From contig PDUO01000018.1 of NCBI GenBank assembly GCA_003008705.1, positions 584,630 through 648,629 of the forward strand: a DNA stretch of 64,000 nucleotides, read 5' to 3'. Below are positions 1 to 10,176 of this stretch, one piece after another; positions within the stretch are counted from its first letter, which is position 1; every line of letters starts with the position of its first letter. Below the pieces are notes generated by a model. It did no database searches. It worked only from the letters and a program-made list of their open reading frames with translations, and was not told where the DNA came from. The translations under genes were made by a program, and so were the position numbers. The DNA comes from Pezicula radicicola. Taxonomy: Eukaryota; Ascomycota; Leotiomycetes; Helotiales; Dermateaceae.

Positions 1-1410
1 TGATACTAAGTAGAGTTGCAGTTCAAGCATTGGGAAAGAGTTGATATTGCTCTACAGTACTAAGTTACATGAGTGCGGGCCCTTTATAGGAGTGTAAGCT
101 CAGGGTACTAATCCAGATTAGGACGAAGGAGGGTAATACTTTATCGATTGATATATATGAAAACTTTAAGATATCCGAAAGGAGAAATTGCAGCTGATTC
201 GTTAGCAACAGTATTTTTAACAGCCAATTCCTCTCCTATCCTTCACGAAAGGCATTAAGAGACCCGGAAGAGACGAGGAAAGTCTCCTTGATATATTACC
301 ACCAACTCCGATCCGGCAAGGCGATGTGATTAAAACGTTCCCAGTCCTCCAAATTAGAAAAATAAACCGCAGAGACTTCCGTTACACAAGCGCAAGAGTC
401 ATCCCTCGCTTCTGAAAACCTGCCACATTTGCAGAAAGGTTTCATCATCTCTCGTTCAATGAGGGGAAGAAACGAAAACCCTGCATCTTCATTCAACCAA
501 TCTCAAAGAGAGCGCATTCTGAAATATTTTGAAATCCAAGGGTCTCTTTCTTCAAGTCGGCGGTAGGGCAGCAGCTCCGTTTGGATGCTTGCCCAGAGAG
601 TACCGAGATTCTTGCTTCCACCGGAGAAATTTTTGTGTTCGTATTTATGCTCACACCATTACTTTTACGTAGAAGAACGTAGCGCGTTTAGGATAGAAGA
701 ATAAACCCTAAAGATTGATCTAAAGAAAAATACTATCAGAGAATATTCTTTGCCTAATCATTTTGCATTAGGATATAAGATAGTGCAGGAGAAACAAAGC
801 CAATTTCCTTATGCTTGCGTTGTTAGATGTCAAGGGGAAACAAATAAATTAAGCGACAGATTTCACGACTCACTGCAGTGACTCAGCTTACAATCGCGAT
901 CCTCTTATTGATAAATGACTCACTCCAATCAATCACGGATTCCACATCACAAAATAAGTATTGAATAGTATCAATTACTAAAGCACACGCTATCTAAAAG
1001 AGCATGTACTAAATCTCTCCTAACTAATAGGTAGAGTAGGTAGTGAATCATCTCAAACCAGGATCTCTAAACCCCGAAGCCTCAAGCCTGAAGCAGTCCT
1101 TGCCTATTCCCAGGCTATGCTATGCATGCTATGCTACAAGTTCGTGAAAACCCATCCCACCCTGTCCAATCCAAGAACACCAGAAAACAGTAGTAGCAAA
1201 TATATGGATAGCCATCCTTCCCTGGGTATTATGCAAGAAAGAACATACAGATACAACCAGAGTAAGCTATGCCAGCCAGCAACGATCCATGCAACACCAT
1301 GCATCCCTCGCCGAAAAAAAGAAGAACGCACTCTATCAATCATATCGTCAAGGTCGATTGCGGTAAAGACTGGAAACCACCAATTAAGTAGTCGTGGGTG
1401 AAGACCGAAA
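1..1410. other. Unassigned left edge, no supported gene
   Basis: No gene can be supported here. A minus-strand open stretch at about 296-496 has some coding look (a Cys/Trp-containing tail ending DRSWW) but no good ATG, so it could be the 3' exon of a lost or unrecognised gene. The segment just downstream of the next gene (1117-1410) probably holds that gene's 3' UTR. Confidence 0.3.
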
Positions 1411-2168
1411 TTAGATGAGCTCGAATCCCTCATCCTCAACCGGAACCTTTTCAACAACGGCAATCTTCTGCTTTGGACTTCCCTTCTTTCCCTTCTTGGT
1501 GGTCAAGACTGTTGCCTCACCCTCATTATCAAGCACCTCATACTCAGTACCAACAATCTTATCTGTCTCCTTACTCTTCCACTTCTGCTCAGCCTGTTCA
1601 ACTAAGCCCCCTAGATCAACAGCTCGTCCATTCTCAGTTGGGGAAGCACGCTTGGTGTCAAAGCTGTAAAGGATGCCAGAAATGGCAGAGTCTTCGGAGG
1701 ATTTGTTCTTTCGGGCTGTGTGTACGGAGTTGAGGTTGTTGTTGACGTGCTGGGGAAGAAGGTCGAGAAGGGAGGTGGAAGTATCGAAATCAGCTGTAGC
1801 CTCTGTATCTGCCTTTCGTGTGTGTCTACCCAAGCTTGAGAGGTTTCTCTCCTGTATGAACTGGATGCTCACAGACTTGGGACCCTTTGAAGCCTTTACG
1901 TGGGACCTATTCGTTGTAATGAGTATGTGGTTTAAAGCGGTGATGGGGCATAATGTACAACTTACAATTGCTTCTCTGGTCGGCACTTCCGGGCCTGTTC
2001 ATCGCTTCCAGTCTCGAAATGGATACCCTCGTTGTCGACCCAACGTCCCTTAACACCAGGTGATGCACGCATGCCATTGCTCCACTTTGAGCTGTGGTCT
2101 TTGCTTCGCTTGAAGTCGTGGGATTCTGAGCGGAAGTCGCGGTGCTCCATAGGACCGATTGACGACAT
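1411..2168 (-). CDS. Conserved-looking hypothetical protein, two exons
   Basis: Two exons, 2168-1966 and 1906-1411, give about 232 residues. The 59-nt intron begins GTAAGT and ends TAG, and splicing keeps the frame (EKQ-L-SHVK). The protein is hydrophilic, with no signal peptide or membrane segment. The middle part has DLGGLVEQAEQKWKSKETD and YEVLDNEGEATVL. The tail is Lys-rich (KKGKKGSPKQK) followed by an acidic end (EDEGFELI). I do not recognise a named domain. The composition suggests a small, soluble, possibly nucleic-acid-associated protein, but that is only inference. Its ATG at 2168 is the first in frame, and the 1.6 kb upstream is free of other genes. Confidence 0.65.
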
Positions 2169-3789
2169 GATGGCAGAGTTTATTGTGTTGATGGTGAGGT
2201 GTTTTGCAGAGTGAAAGGAAGTGCAATGGTTGTGGGCTGACGTGTTGGTGAGAGTGAGAGTTGAAGTAGTTCTCGGTATTGAAGCTTAGCTCGCCGAGAC
2301 TCTTCTAGATGACTGTTGACCAAAGTTACTCGTTGGCTGAGTCACTGGCTAAGATTGCGTTGAATGAGGGGGAAGGCACAAAAGAACCAACTGCACAGTC
2401 AAGTGGTGGTTCTAGAGCTAATGACGGAGCTTGAGCACAAAGAAGCTCTCCTTTACGGAATGAATGAATGCGGCGTGTGAGTCAGCTATGCAGTGAGGCG
2501 AGGCTGAGCCAGACGAGGAGAGATAGAGAGATAAAGAATGTGGAAATTGGAACGAGACAAAAGACTAAATAAATAAGAGATGATACAGAGAGACAAATGG
2601 TTTGATGAAGCTGGTGGGTTTGGATTTGGATGATGATGATGATGATGATGATGATTGATAGATGGATATGAAAGAGGGAGAGAAGCAAAGTAGGGCGTTT
2701 GGGGAGGTGTTCCTTATTACCTCAGAACAGCAGTCGAGTTGAGCTCAAACAAGGCCGGGCCCGATAAGAGAAGTCGTCACCTCCGATATGAATGATGACC
2801 TCGGTATCACCGGACCTGGCAAGCTGGGCTCATCTCATCTTTTCCAAGACCAAGCAGGAGCCGTCCAACCAACCAAGATAGGTAACAAAGACACCACCCT
2901 CAACACTTCTCGGAACACATTAGCCCTGACAGATCCGGAGACACGGCAGCAGCAGCGAATCCACTGTCGCAGACCAGTGTAACTGATTAACCGCTGGCTG
3001 CTGTTACATCAAGGTGGAGGCAGCAGAGAGGGTCAAGATTGGGGAGCAGGAAGAGAGCTCCCCTATCGTGAAGCTCTGGGGATGCTGTGGTGCTGAGCAT
3101 GGGACTTATGCAAGGCGATAAGGAAGCTGCCACTGGTGCCACAAAGCAACTATGACCAAACATCACAGCCATGTGCCTTGTAACACGCTCACTGTCAAAA
3201 GTTAAAAGGGCCAGACCAAATCCGGCATTATGCATAACCCCGTGAACAAATTAGGAAGCACGCAAGGCGACCACTAGGGAGACGGGATGACGGAGGGATG
3301 TGTGTCTGCTGACTGTGGTGGCTTTGGTGAGGTGGCGTTTGGTGTGCTCTCAGTTCATCAGGAAGCCACAAAGAGGGGTCGCAAGATGGGGGGCAAGAGG
3401 GAGGGAGATAACAAAGCTGTTGTTCAGGAATGTGCAAGCAAAACAAAGCAGGTACGGGAATCACCATAGAGAAGATACGTACTGTACCTAAGCGCCTACC
3501 TACCTACCGGTATGTAACACTGCAATCAGGCAGTCTGCTGCATTATTATGAAAGGAAACAGGACCAAAGTTCAGTAAGAAGGCGAGACGTGTTTGCAACC
3601 TTATCGCATTAGATAAGATATCCACCCAAAATAGGTACATAATAGTCATGTGATTCGGAATTATGCGAGGAACTTGGGATGAGCCCGCCAGAAAAATCAA
3701 CCTCTCCAAAGTCCAAACTCCTCCAACACTATTGAAGCAATATCCACCGGGTATAATTCATCCTTTCGTCCCAATCATAGCGCTGTTCT
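2169..3789. other. Intergenic, promoter side of the 1411-2168 gene
   Basis: About 1.6 kb without a supportable gene. It holds the upstream region of the minus-strand gene ending at 1411, a purine-rich stretch, and a GAT microsatellite at 2629-2655. Several short open frames exist on both strands but show no domain or splice structure. Confidence 0.4.
2629..2655. repeat. (GAT)9 microsatellite
   Basis: Nine uninterrupted GAT/ATG triplets, directly visible. It lies upstream of the 1411-2168 gene, outside any supported coding region. Confidence 0.95.
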
Positions 3790-4106
3790 TTAACAGCAGC
3801 ATTCGCAGCACTCGAAGCAAGCAATACCAGCGCAACTGAACACGAATTAGTCTTGGATCTCGTAAGGATAACGAGAGCAGCTTACAGTCCGCAGCAGAAG
3901 CCTCCGTTTCCACCACCACGCATGCTCACAGGCTCAGCAGTCATTTGCTCGGTAGAACGCTGCGACATAATTAGCATCCATCTGCGAATTCGGACGCGAC
4001 CAAGGGAACATGGACATACAGGTTGCTCCGTAGCAATACTGGAAGCAGGAGCAGCAGTCATCTCCATCTGCTGGGATTGAGGTTGGTTGACTTCTTGGGC
4101 AGGCAT
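3790..4106 (-). CDS. CYSTM family small cysteine-rich protein, three exons
   Basis: Three exons (4106-4020, 3959-3886, 3835-3790) give a 68-residue protein. Introns of 60 and 50 nt start GTATGT and GTAAGC, and both end CAG. The N-terminal half is polar and Gln-rich (MPAQEVNQPQSQQMEM). After RGGGNGGF comes a compact cysteine cluster: CCGLCAG, then CFECCECCC at the very C-terminus. A Gly-rich lead-in followed by such a terminal Cys-rich hydrophobic segment is the signature of CYSTM (cysteine-rich transmembrane) proteins. In other fungi and plants these are small membrane-associated proteins linked to stress tolerance. The last exon has only 46 nt, so the gene is invisible to a simple open-frame scan. 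A weak alternative would be an unspliced 74-residue frame ending at 3882, but this loses the cysteine tail. Confidence 0.8.
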
Positions 4107-5324
4107 ATTGAAGATGAGATGAGCAACGACTGTTGGATTGAGGAAAACAAGAGGTCTGATATTACTGATTGCTTAGAATGGAAGTAGGCAGATGATGGGA
4201 AAAGGAGAAGGGAAAGGTTGCGACGACTTTTTTATATATATGTACAGTGGAATAGGGTTCATGCGTTGTGCTGAGCTTTTGCTGCAGACTTCAGCCCGAC
4301 AGGCTGTTCCTTCATCGAATTTGGAAGGGAAAAGTCGGCGCAGCAACGAAAACTGCTAGGATCTGAGCCACGGTGTAACTGCGAGACGCATCGTACGAGT
4401 CCGTACGGGCTTAGGATGCATACGACTTACGAAGGATCTTTTAAGTTCCGCTGCAAGTCTCACCGTCCAAAGAGGCTTTGAAATTGAATAAGGCAAGATG
4501 AAAGGCCTCCTGACCGAGCCTGTCTCTCTGACTTTGACCCTGATGCGCTTGATGCGATGCTCAAGCTTCTCGCTTTTACGGAGCTTGTCACGGAACCTGC
4601 GACTTGGCAAATGACCAAATTTCTGCAAATCACTTCTTGGCTTGTCTTGGATTGAAGGCTGAAGTGGATATCCAGCGCCAGGGCTAATGTTTGCACACCG
4701 CCTTTTTTCGGCCCAGCAAAATTGTGCTACAGGGACTTTCCCGGGGCATGTTAGCGTACCCCTGCCAAAGCGGTGTGCAAAGCATTAACCCTGATACCTT
4801 CGTAGAGCAGGGATAGGTTATATAATAATTGACTTTCCCATTATATAACTTCATAAAATAGGCACAAAAAAGCTGCATAAGTGTACATAAATAATAGGTG
4901 AAATGTGTCTAGAAAGAGCCCTATCCTGTATACTAAAATGTGATTATTTTGTATTCTTATTATTCTTATTAATACTTTTAAGTCTAAAGAAACGCCTAGT
5001 AACTTCTATATTTAATTATAGTGGTTAGATAGTTGTTGGTATTAGACAAAGTCACGTTTTTGGTCACGTTTATATAATTATGGGGTACTGTAGTTTTGGA
5101 CCTTTATTATACAATTATGATAATATACTGCTAGATTATATAATGATGCCATCCCTAGCGTAGAGTGGATTAATCACGTGACTGAAGCACCAGCCTCGAA
5201 TTATTACTCGGAAGCTAAAAATGAGGCTCAATTAATTTTGCCAGAATCTCAGCCTCACCCAAAGCTCTCCGCTTCCACCTCCAACTCATAACAACCATCT
5301 GCAATCGCCTCCAAATCCAACAAG
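4107..5324. other. Divergent intergenic region with AT-rich island
   Basis: Lies between the CYSTM gene (minus) and the bud13 homolog (plus), so it should hold both promoters. A TA-rich tract (tttatatatatg) near 4230 sits about 125 nt upstream of the CYSTM start. From about 4790 to 5160 the sequence becomes strongly AT-rich with no open frames, like a degenerated repeat. No gene seen. Confidence 0.4.
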
Positions 5325-6362
5325 ATGTCACTCTCCTCCTACCTTGCCCAAAACTACCTAACAGCCTCCCCCGCCCCATCCTCTTCAGAAAAACCCTCCA
5401 AAAAACGCAAGCGCAAACAACCCAAAGAAAACCAAGGCCTCATAATAGCAGACGACGACGACCTAGGCTGGACGAAACCCCAAGAAAACGGCTCTGACGA
5501 CGAAGGTCGACCCCTAACGATCGCCTCTGGCAGCGCCGAATTTCGCAAAGCGAAAAAGAACGCCTGGAAAACAGTAGGAGTACCAGCCCTACAACCACAA
5601 GATGGCGAAGCTGCAGCAGATGCCGAAGCAGCAACTGCAGATCGAATTATCTCGGAAGCAGCAGCTGAGAATAATGCAGCGATGCATGAGGATGAAGAAC
5701 CTATCATTGAAGAAGAAGGCGTCGTGAAAATGGGAGATGGAACACATGCAGGATTACAAAGTGCGAAAGACGTAGCCTTACAATTTGCACGACGAAAACG
5801 GGAAGAAGCAGCAGCATGGGAAAAGGAATCTGGTAAAAGGAAGAAGGGAAAGAAAGGAGAAGTAGTGGAAGAAGAGACAGTATATCGAGATGCAACAGGT
5901 CGTCGAATCGATATAAGTATGCGTCGTCAAGAAGCAAAACGAGAATTGGATGAAAAAGCTAGGAAGGAATTAGAAGAGAAGGAGGAGCAGAAAGGAGATG
6001 TTCAGAGAGCTGCTAAGGAGAAGAGAAGAGAGGAATTGGATGAGGCTAGGTTTATGCCGATTGCGAGAGGGATTGATGATGTGGATATGAATAGGGAACT
6101 TAAGGAAGTGGAGAGGTGGAATGATCCTGCTGCTCAATTTTTGAGTTCTAAGAAAGATGGGAAGGGAGGGAAAGGTGGGAGTGGAAGTGGTGGAAAGCAG
6201 GTTTATAAAGGTGCTGCTGCTCCGAATCGGTATGGGATTCGGCCTGGTTATCGTTGGGATGGTGTTGATAGAGGGAATGGGTGGGAGGGGGAGAGATTTA
6301 AGGCTTTGAATAGAATAACGAGGAATAAGGAGTTAGGATTTGCTTGGGAGATGGATGAATAG
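5325..6362 (+). CDS. cwc26: Pre-mRNA-splicing factor Bud13/Cwc26
   Basis: Single exon, 345 residues. The N-terminus MSLSSYLAQNYL is followed by a basic nuclear-localisation-like run (KKRKRKQPK) and an acidic patch with DDDDLGW. The C-terminal third carries the family hallmark: NRYGIRPGYRWDGVDRGNGWE, then a tail with FKALNRITRNKELGFAW. The middle is a long charged helical region (residues about 150-240). Bud13/Cwc26 is a subunit of the RES (pre-mRNA retention and splicing) complex with Snu17 and Pml1, and it acts on the spliceosome in the nucleus. Length is close to that of other fungal Cwc26 proteins. The ATG at 5325 is the first in frame and gives the conserved N-terminus. Codon use shifts from C-rich third positions at the start to A/T-rich ones later, which is unusual but does not break the frame. 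Confidence 0.95.
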   Translation: MSLSSYLAQNYLTASPAPSSSEKPSKKRKRKQPKENQGLIIADDDDLGWTKPQENGSDDEGRPLTIASGSAEFRKAKKNAWKTVGVPALQPQDGEAAADAEAATADRIISEAAAENNAAMHEDEEPIIEEEGVVKMGDGTHAGLQSAKDVALQFARRKREEAAAWEKESGKRKKGKKGEVVEEETVYRDATGRRIDISMRRQEAKRELDEKARKELEEKEEQKGDVQRAAKEKRREELDEARFMPIARGIDDVDMNRELKEVERWNDPAAQFLSSKKDGKGGKGGSGSGGKQVYKGAAAPNRYGIRPGYRWDGVDRGNGWEGERFKALNRITRNKELGFAWEMDE

Positions 6363-6870
6363 GATCTCTATCTCAGCAGCTTAGCTCTACTAAGTACTAA
6401 TAATCACGAATATTCCACATCATTTGACGGAATATTGCAAGCAAACAACTTCCAAGGTGTTGATTTGAGTGACCCAGGATATGTACTCTCCAGACTGTGA
6501 ACATACTGTCCCAGTATCCGTAAGGTAGTCAGTCGCCTTGATTATGATTAGTGGGATCTGCCAATTGAATGATATCTGCTTAAAAACTCTTGAGGACTTC
6601 CAGGTTAGGCTAGTTTCTGTAGCACAAGATCACAACGCTAGAAGTAATAGACAGTAGTGTTCATGATTGTTTTGTTTTATTAATCTGACAATCTAAGACA
6701 AGCCAAAGGCAAATCCATCTGCCATTTCTTTTGACTCCGAAAACTAGGCATCAATTCTTCCGCCATGCTCCATCAATCGCTAATAACCTTAAACTGGCCA
6801 AACTGTAGGTATGCCTAAAACCCGGAATCATCACCTCCCCTCAACGTTCTTCCATTCCCTAGTAGAACCC
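6363..6870. other. Convergent intergenic region
   Basis: Short spacer between the 3' ends of the bud13 and TFIIF genes. It presumably contains both 3' UTRs. No gene or structured element seen. Confidence 0.5.
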
Positions 6871-9328
6871 TTACTTCGGCTTCGGAATCAGAAGCTTATT
6901 CGGCCCGTACACCAAGTTCTGTTTGACGATCGCAATGAAGTCATGTTTATTCATCTGTCCCGGTTTATCGCCAACTCTCCCCTTGAAGATGTTCATCAAC
7001 TGTCCGGTAGTAACGCCCTGCGCTGGCAAAGCTGCAATGATTTCGTGTGGCTGGATAGGACCTGTGCCATTTGATGCCGCTGGAGTGACTGTTAGTGTAA
7101 CTTTTTGAGAAAGACGTAGGACGTGTGAGGATGAAGGGATTGCAACACGCTTCGAACGGTGTTTACGAATTGCTTCCTCCGCATGAGGCTCCCTACGCAT
7201 TCTGATAGGAAATTCCTGGTACGAAACTTCATACCGTGCGCAGTGCTAGACAACTTGGCGTCTTTGCAGATGAAGTGAATATTCACACTGGTCATGGTTT
7301 GCTTACCTGTTGCTTGAATAGCTGGGCTTCCCGCACGACTGTCTCCAGCTCCAGCTGAGCCTGCCCTGGCAGGAGCCGGACTTCCTGCGCGCGAACCTGT
7401 TGGCGATCCTCCTTTGGCTCCGATCTTGATCTTGATGGGTTTCTTCTTCTTGCCTCCAGCGCCATCGGACATTTCTCCGCCAGTTGCCTCCCCATCACTC
7501 ATCGCACCTGTTGGACTGGGCGCAGATTGAGCTTCTGAAAGTTTGGAAGGGGGTATGTTGAGTGACTTCTGCTCTTGAGATCCAGGTACAGGTGTAGAAG
7601 TGCCTGCAGACTGTGACGACGACGAGGGATGCTTCTTCTTATGCTTTTTCCTGGAAGACTCATTTCCACTAGCTTCCGTTTCTGAAAGATGCGGGGATCC
7701 AGGTCTCTTGAGAGATTTGGTTTTCTCTTTCTTCTGAGGATCTGCCTGCTTTGGCTTTCCACCAGACGGAGTGTTTGTTCCCTTTGATGAAGCACCTGAA
7801 GGAAGCTTGGAATCCAGCTTAGCTTTATTCTTGGCCTCTTCATCCTTCTTTCGATCGATCTCTTTCTGCTTTTCCTCGTCAGAGGTGTCATCACTGTCGC
7901 TCTAAAAGAAGTTAGCACTGGGCAAATAGCAAAGCCTTTTGACCTTACTGATTCAGAATAAGGATGCTCAGAGTCGCTATCATATATTAATTGTTGCTCT
8001 CGCTTTCTTAGTGCTTTTTTTACGCCCTTGCTCAGCTTTTTAGCCTCCTCAGCTTCCTTTGCTTCCTTATTGAGCTCCTTGTCAAGTTCTCCTTCGTCGG
8101 CGTCACCAAATACATTTGCTCCAAGTTGCTCTCGCTTGATCCTGTCCTTTGCGTCGACGGCCTCCTCATCTTTGTCTGGCTCCACAGTAACTTGCTCGTC
8201 ATCATCCTGGAAGAGATCATCGGCCTCAAAGTCAAGATCATCTACATCTTGGGTTTCGCGTTTTGAGGCATTCTTGAAGGTATTACTCTCAGACTTCACC
8301 TTATAGAGACCAAGGGCCTTTTCTCGTTGTTTTTGTTCCTCTTTTTCTTTTTCCTCTTTTTTCTGTGTTTGCATTGCCCAGCGAGATTCTTTTGTCTTTC
8401 TGCTCATCATGGCCTCAGCCTCCTCAATTGTTAAGGTCTTAAACTGGTTCTTTGGCGTAAACTTGTACCACTTTTCAATCGGGACCATTCGAAAAACAGG
8501 ACCGTCCACCATCAAGACAACACTTGTATCAGACAGAGCCGCCTCGTAATTGCCAACCCAAGTATTCTTATTATCTGCGTCCTCCAAGTGCCATGGCAAC
8601 GCCTCTTCATATCTTAAGTCAGACTCTTTCTTTTGCTGTGCAGTTTTGTCCAGCCGATGCACTTGGGTTGTCTTTTCGTTTCTGAAAGCCTGAGTTTTCT
8701 TAGCTGCCATCGCTGCTGCATTATTACCAGTAGGCGCAATCTGGGCCAAATCTGCCGCTCTTCGTGCTTCCTTCTCCGCCTTCAGTATCTCCTGGCGCTC
8801 TTTTTCCTTCGAGTCCACTGGCACACCGGCCATAGGGTCCTCTTCCTTGACTACCTCGCCCTTAGGTGGTTGCCGGGGATCGCGTCTATGCAAAGTAAGG
8901 GGTCTGGTGAATTCCTCCTGATCTGTCGGATCAACGTCTCTCTTCGCGGCGAACCTCGCAATGTGATGCCTCAAGCCTTCTCGAATAGCTCGTTTTGTCG
9001 TGAACAGAGGATAGTCGGTGAAGGTTCCCTTAGGCTGATGTGTCCAACCACCATTTGAATTCGGAAGTGGTGCCCCATTGACGGCAGAAAGGTGTTGGGG
9101 CGCACCAGAGGTACCATTCGCAGGATTGAGAGTCGGCGGTCTGCCAACTGGTACAGGGCCATTGGGTCTGGCAGTGGAAGGAACATTTGGTCTTCGCACT
9201 GGTTTCTTGGGTCTTGCTCGGAGAGGGTCAGCAGCTTTGGGCTTGCGAACGTACTGAGGAGCTCCGCCAGGTCCAGCGTTAGGTGTTGGCGTTCGGCCAT
9301 TTGACATGCCCGAAGGAGAGTCACTCAT
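6871..9328 (-). CDS. tfg1: Transcription initiation factor IIF large subunit (Tfg1/RAP74)
   Basis: Three exons: 9328-7949, 7901-7307 and probably 7088-6871, together about 730 residues. The N-terminal half contains the triple-barrel dimerisation region (LPWHLEDADNKNTWVGNYE, VLMVDGPVFRMVPIEKWYKF). The centre is highly charged, acidic and Lys/Ser-rich, as usual in this family. The C-terminal winged helix starts near PIQPHEIIAALPAQGVTTGQ and ends LVYGPNKLLIPKPK. TFIIF binds RNA polymerase II and works in initiation and elongation in the nucleus. The 47-nt first intron is clear. The last intron (about 218 nt, donor GTAAGC at 7306, acceptor TAACAG) is long for this window and its acceptor is the least certain boundary. 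It was chosen because it is in frame and leads directly into the winged helix. Confidence 0.93.
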
Positions 9329-10176
9329 GATGAATAAACTGAGAGTATTGGCGAGAAGAGAATTAAGAGTATTCGTTTTCCAGAAGAGAGAATCGCGAAG
9401 ATAACAGTCGCTGGCGCAGGGTGGTCGCCTAGAATGCGCTCATGAGGTTGAGATGTTTGCGGAGCCAGAAACTCCAATCGCAAGAGTCGTCGCGTCGATA
9501 TTCAAGCGAGCGTTGAAGCGCCGAAAGTCTGCGTAAACATGTTATGTGTCAAAGCAGCATTGACGGTTGCAGCGGTTCTTTGTCCTGGGGTATGTTTTCG
9601 TAGAGATGGAATGCGGCGGTCCACTGTCCAGTAGCTCAGGCGTGAAGTCACAATGAAATCAACACTAGAGTGTTTTTGTAAATTCACTGAGCCACATGTG
9701 GCTTTACCCCTGCCTCGGCAGAAAGATCCGCATTGCGGAGAGAAGGGAAGGCTAGCCCTCGCAACATACTCGTACCTTTGTGCATGACAAAACAGCCTGA
9801 CTGACAAACAACAATGCTAGTCACGACGTGAGCGGAGACCCCCGTCATTCCCTTTGAACAAAAAACGCAAGTTAGACTCGCCGTGAAAGACAACTTTCAT
9901 CTGAGAATGGGAGAAGTGAAGCACTTTCCCAGTCACCTCTCTCAATTCATTAACCATTGCTCAACAAGTGAGTCTAAAGGTGAGCCCAACCGAGCTAGAG
10001 CTATTCACCAGCCATACTCACCCTCCACTGCCTAATACTCTGACATTGACCTCTTTGTAGTTCTACAATCTCCATTGTTCTCACTCGGGCGCTGAAAGCT
10101 AGAGGAGAACATCCATCCGACACACCTGAAGTTCTATCACATGACCTAGAGCAGACATCGTCCAGCACCTCTAGAC
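9329..10176. other. Divergent promoter region tfg1 / Cid1-like gene
   Basis: About 850 nt between two divergent housekeeping-type genes. It should contain both promoters and 5' UTRs. Putative GT...AG pairs just upstream of 10177 could be a leader intron of the plus-strand gene, but this cannot be settled without transcripts. No coding sequence seen. Confidence 0.4.

Noticed and set aside
1134..1463. Minus-strand 109-codon frame near the first gene
   Set aside because: Overlaps the 3' end and flank of the spliced gene at 1411-2168 and has no recognisable features.
5354..5707. Minus-strand frame opposite the bud13 homolog
   Set aside because: Low-complexity shadow (Ala/Ser-rich) caused by the codon use of the sense gene.
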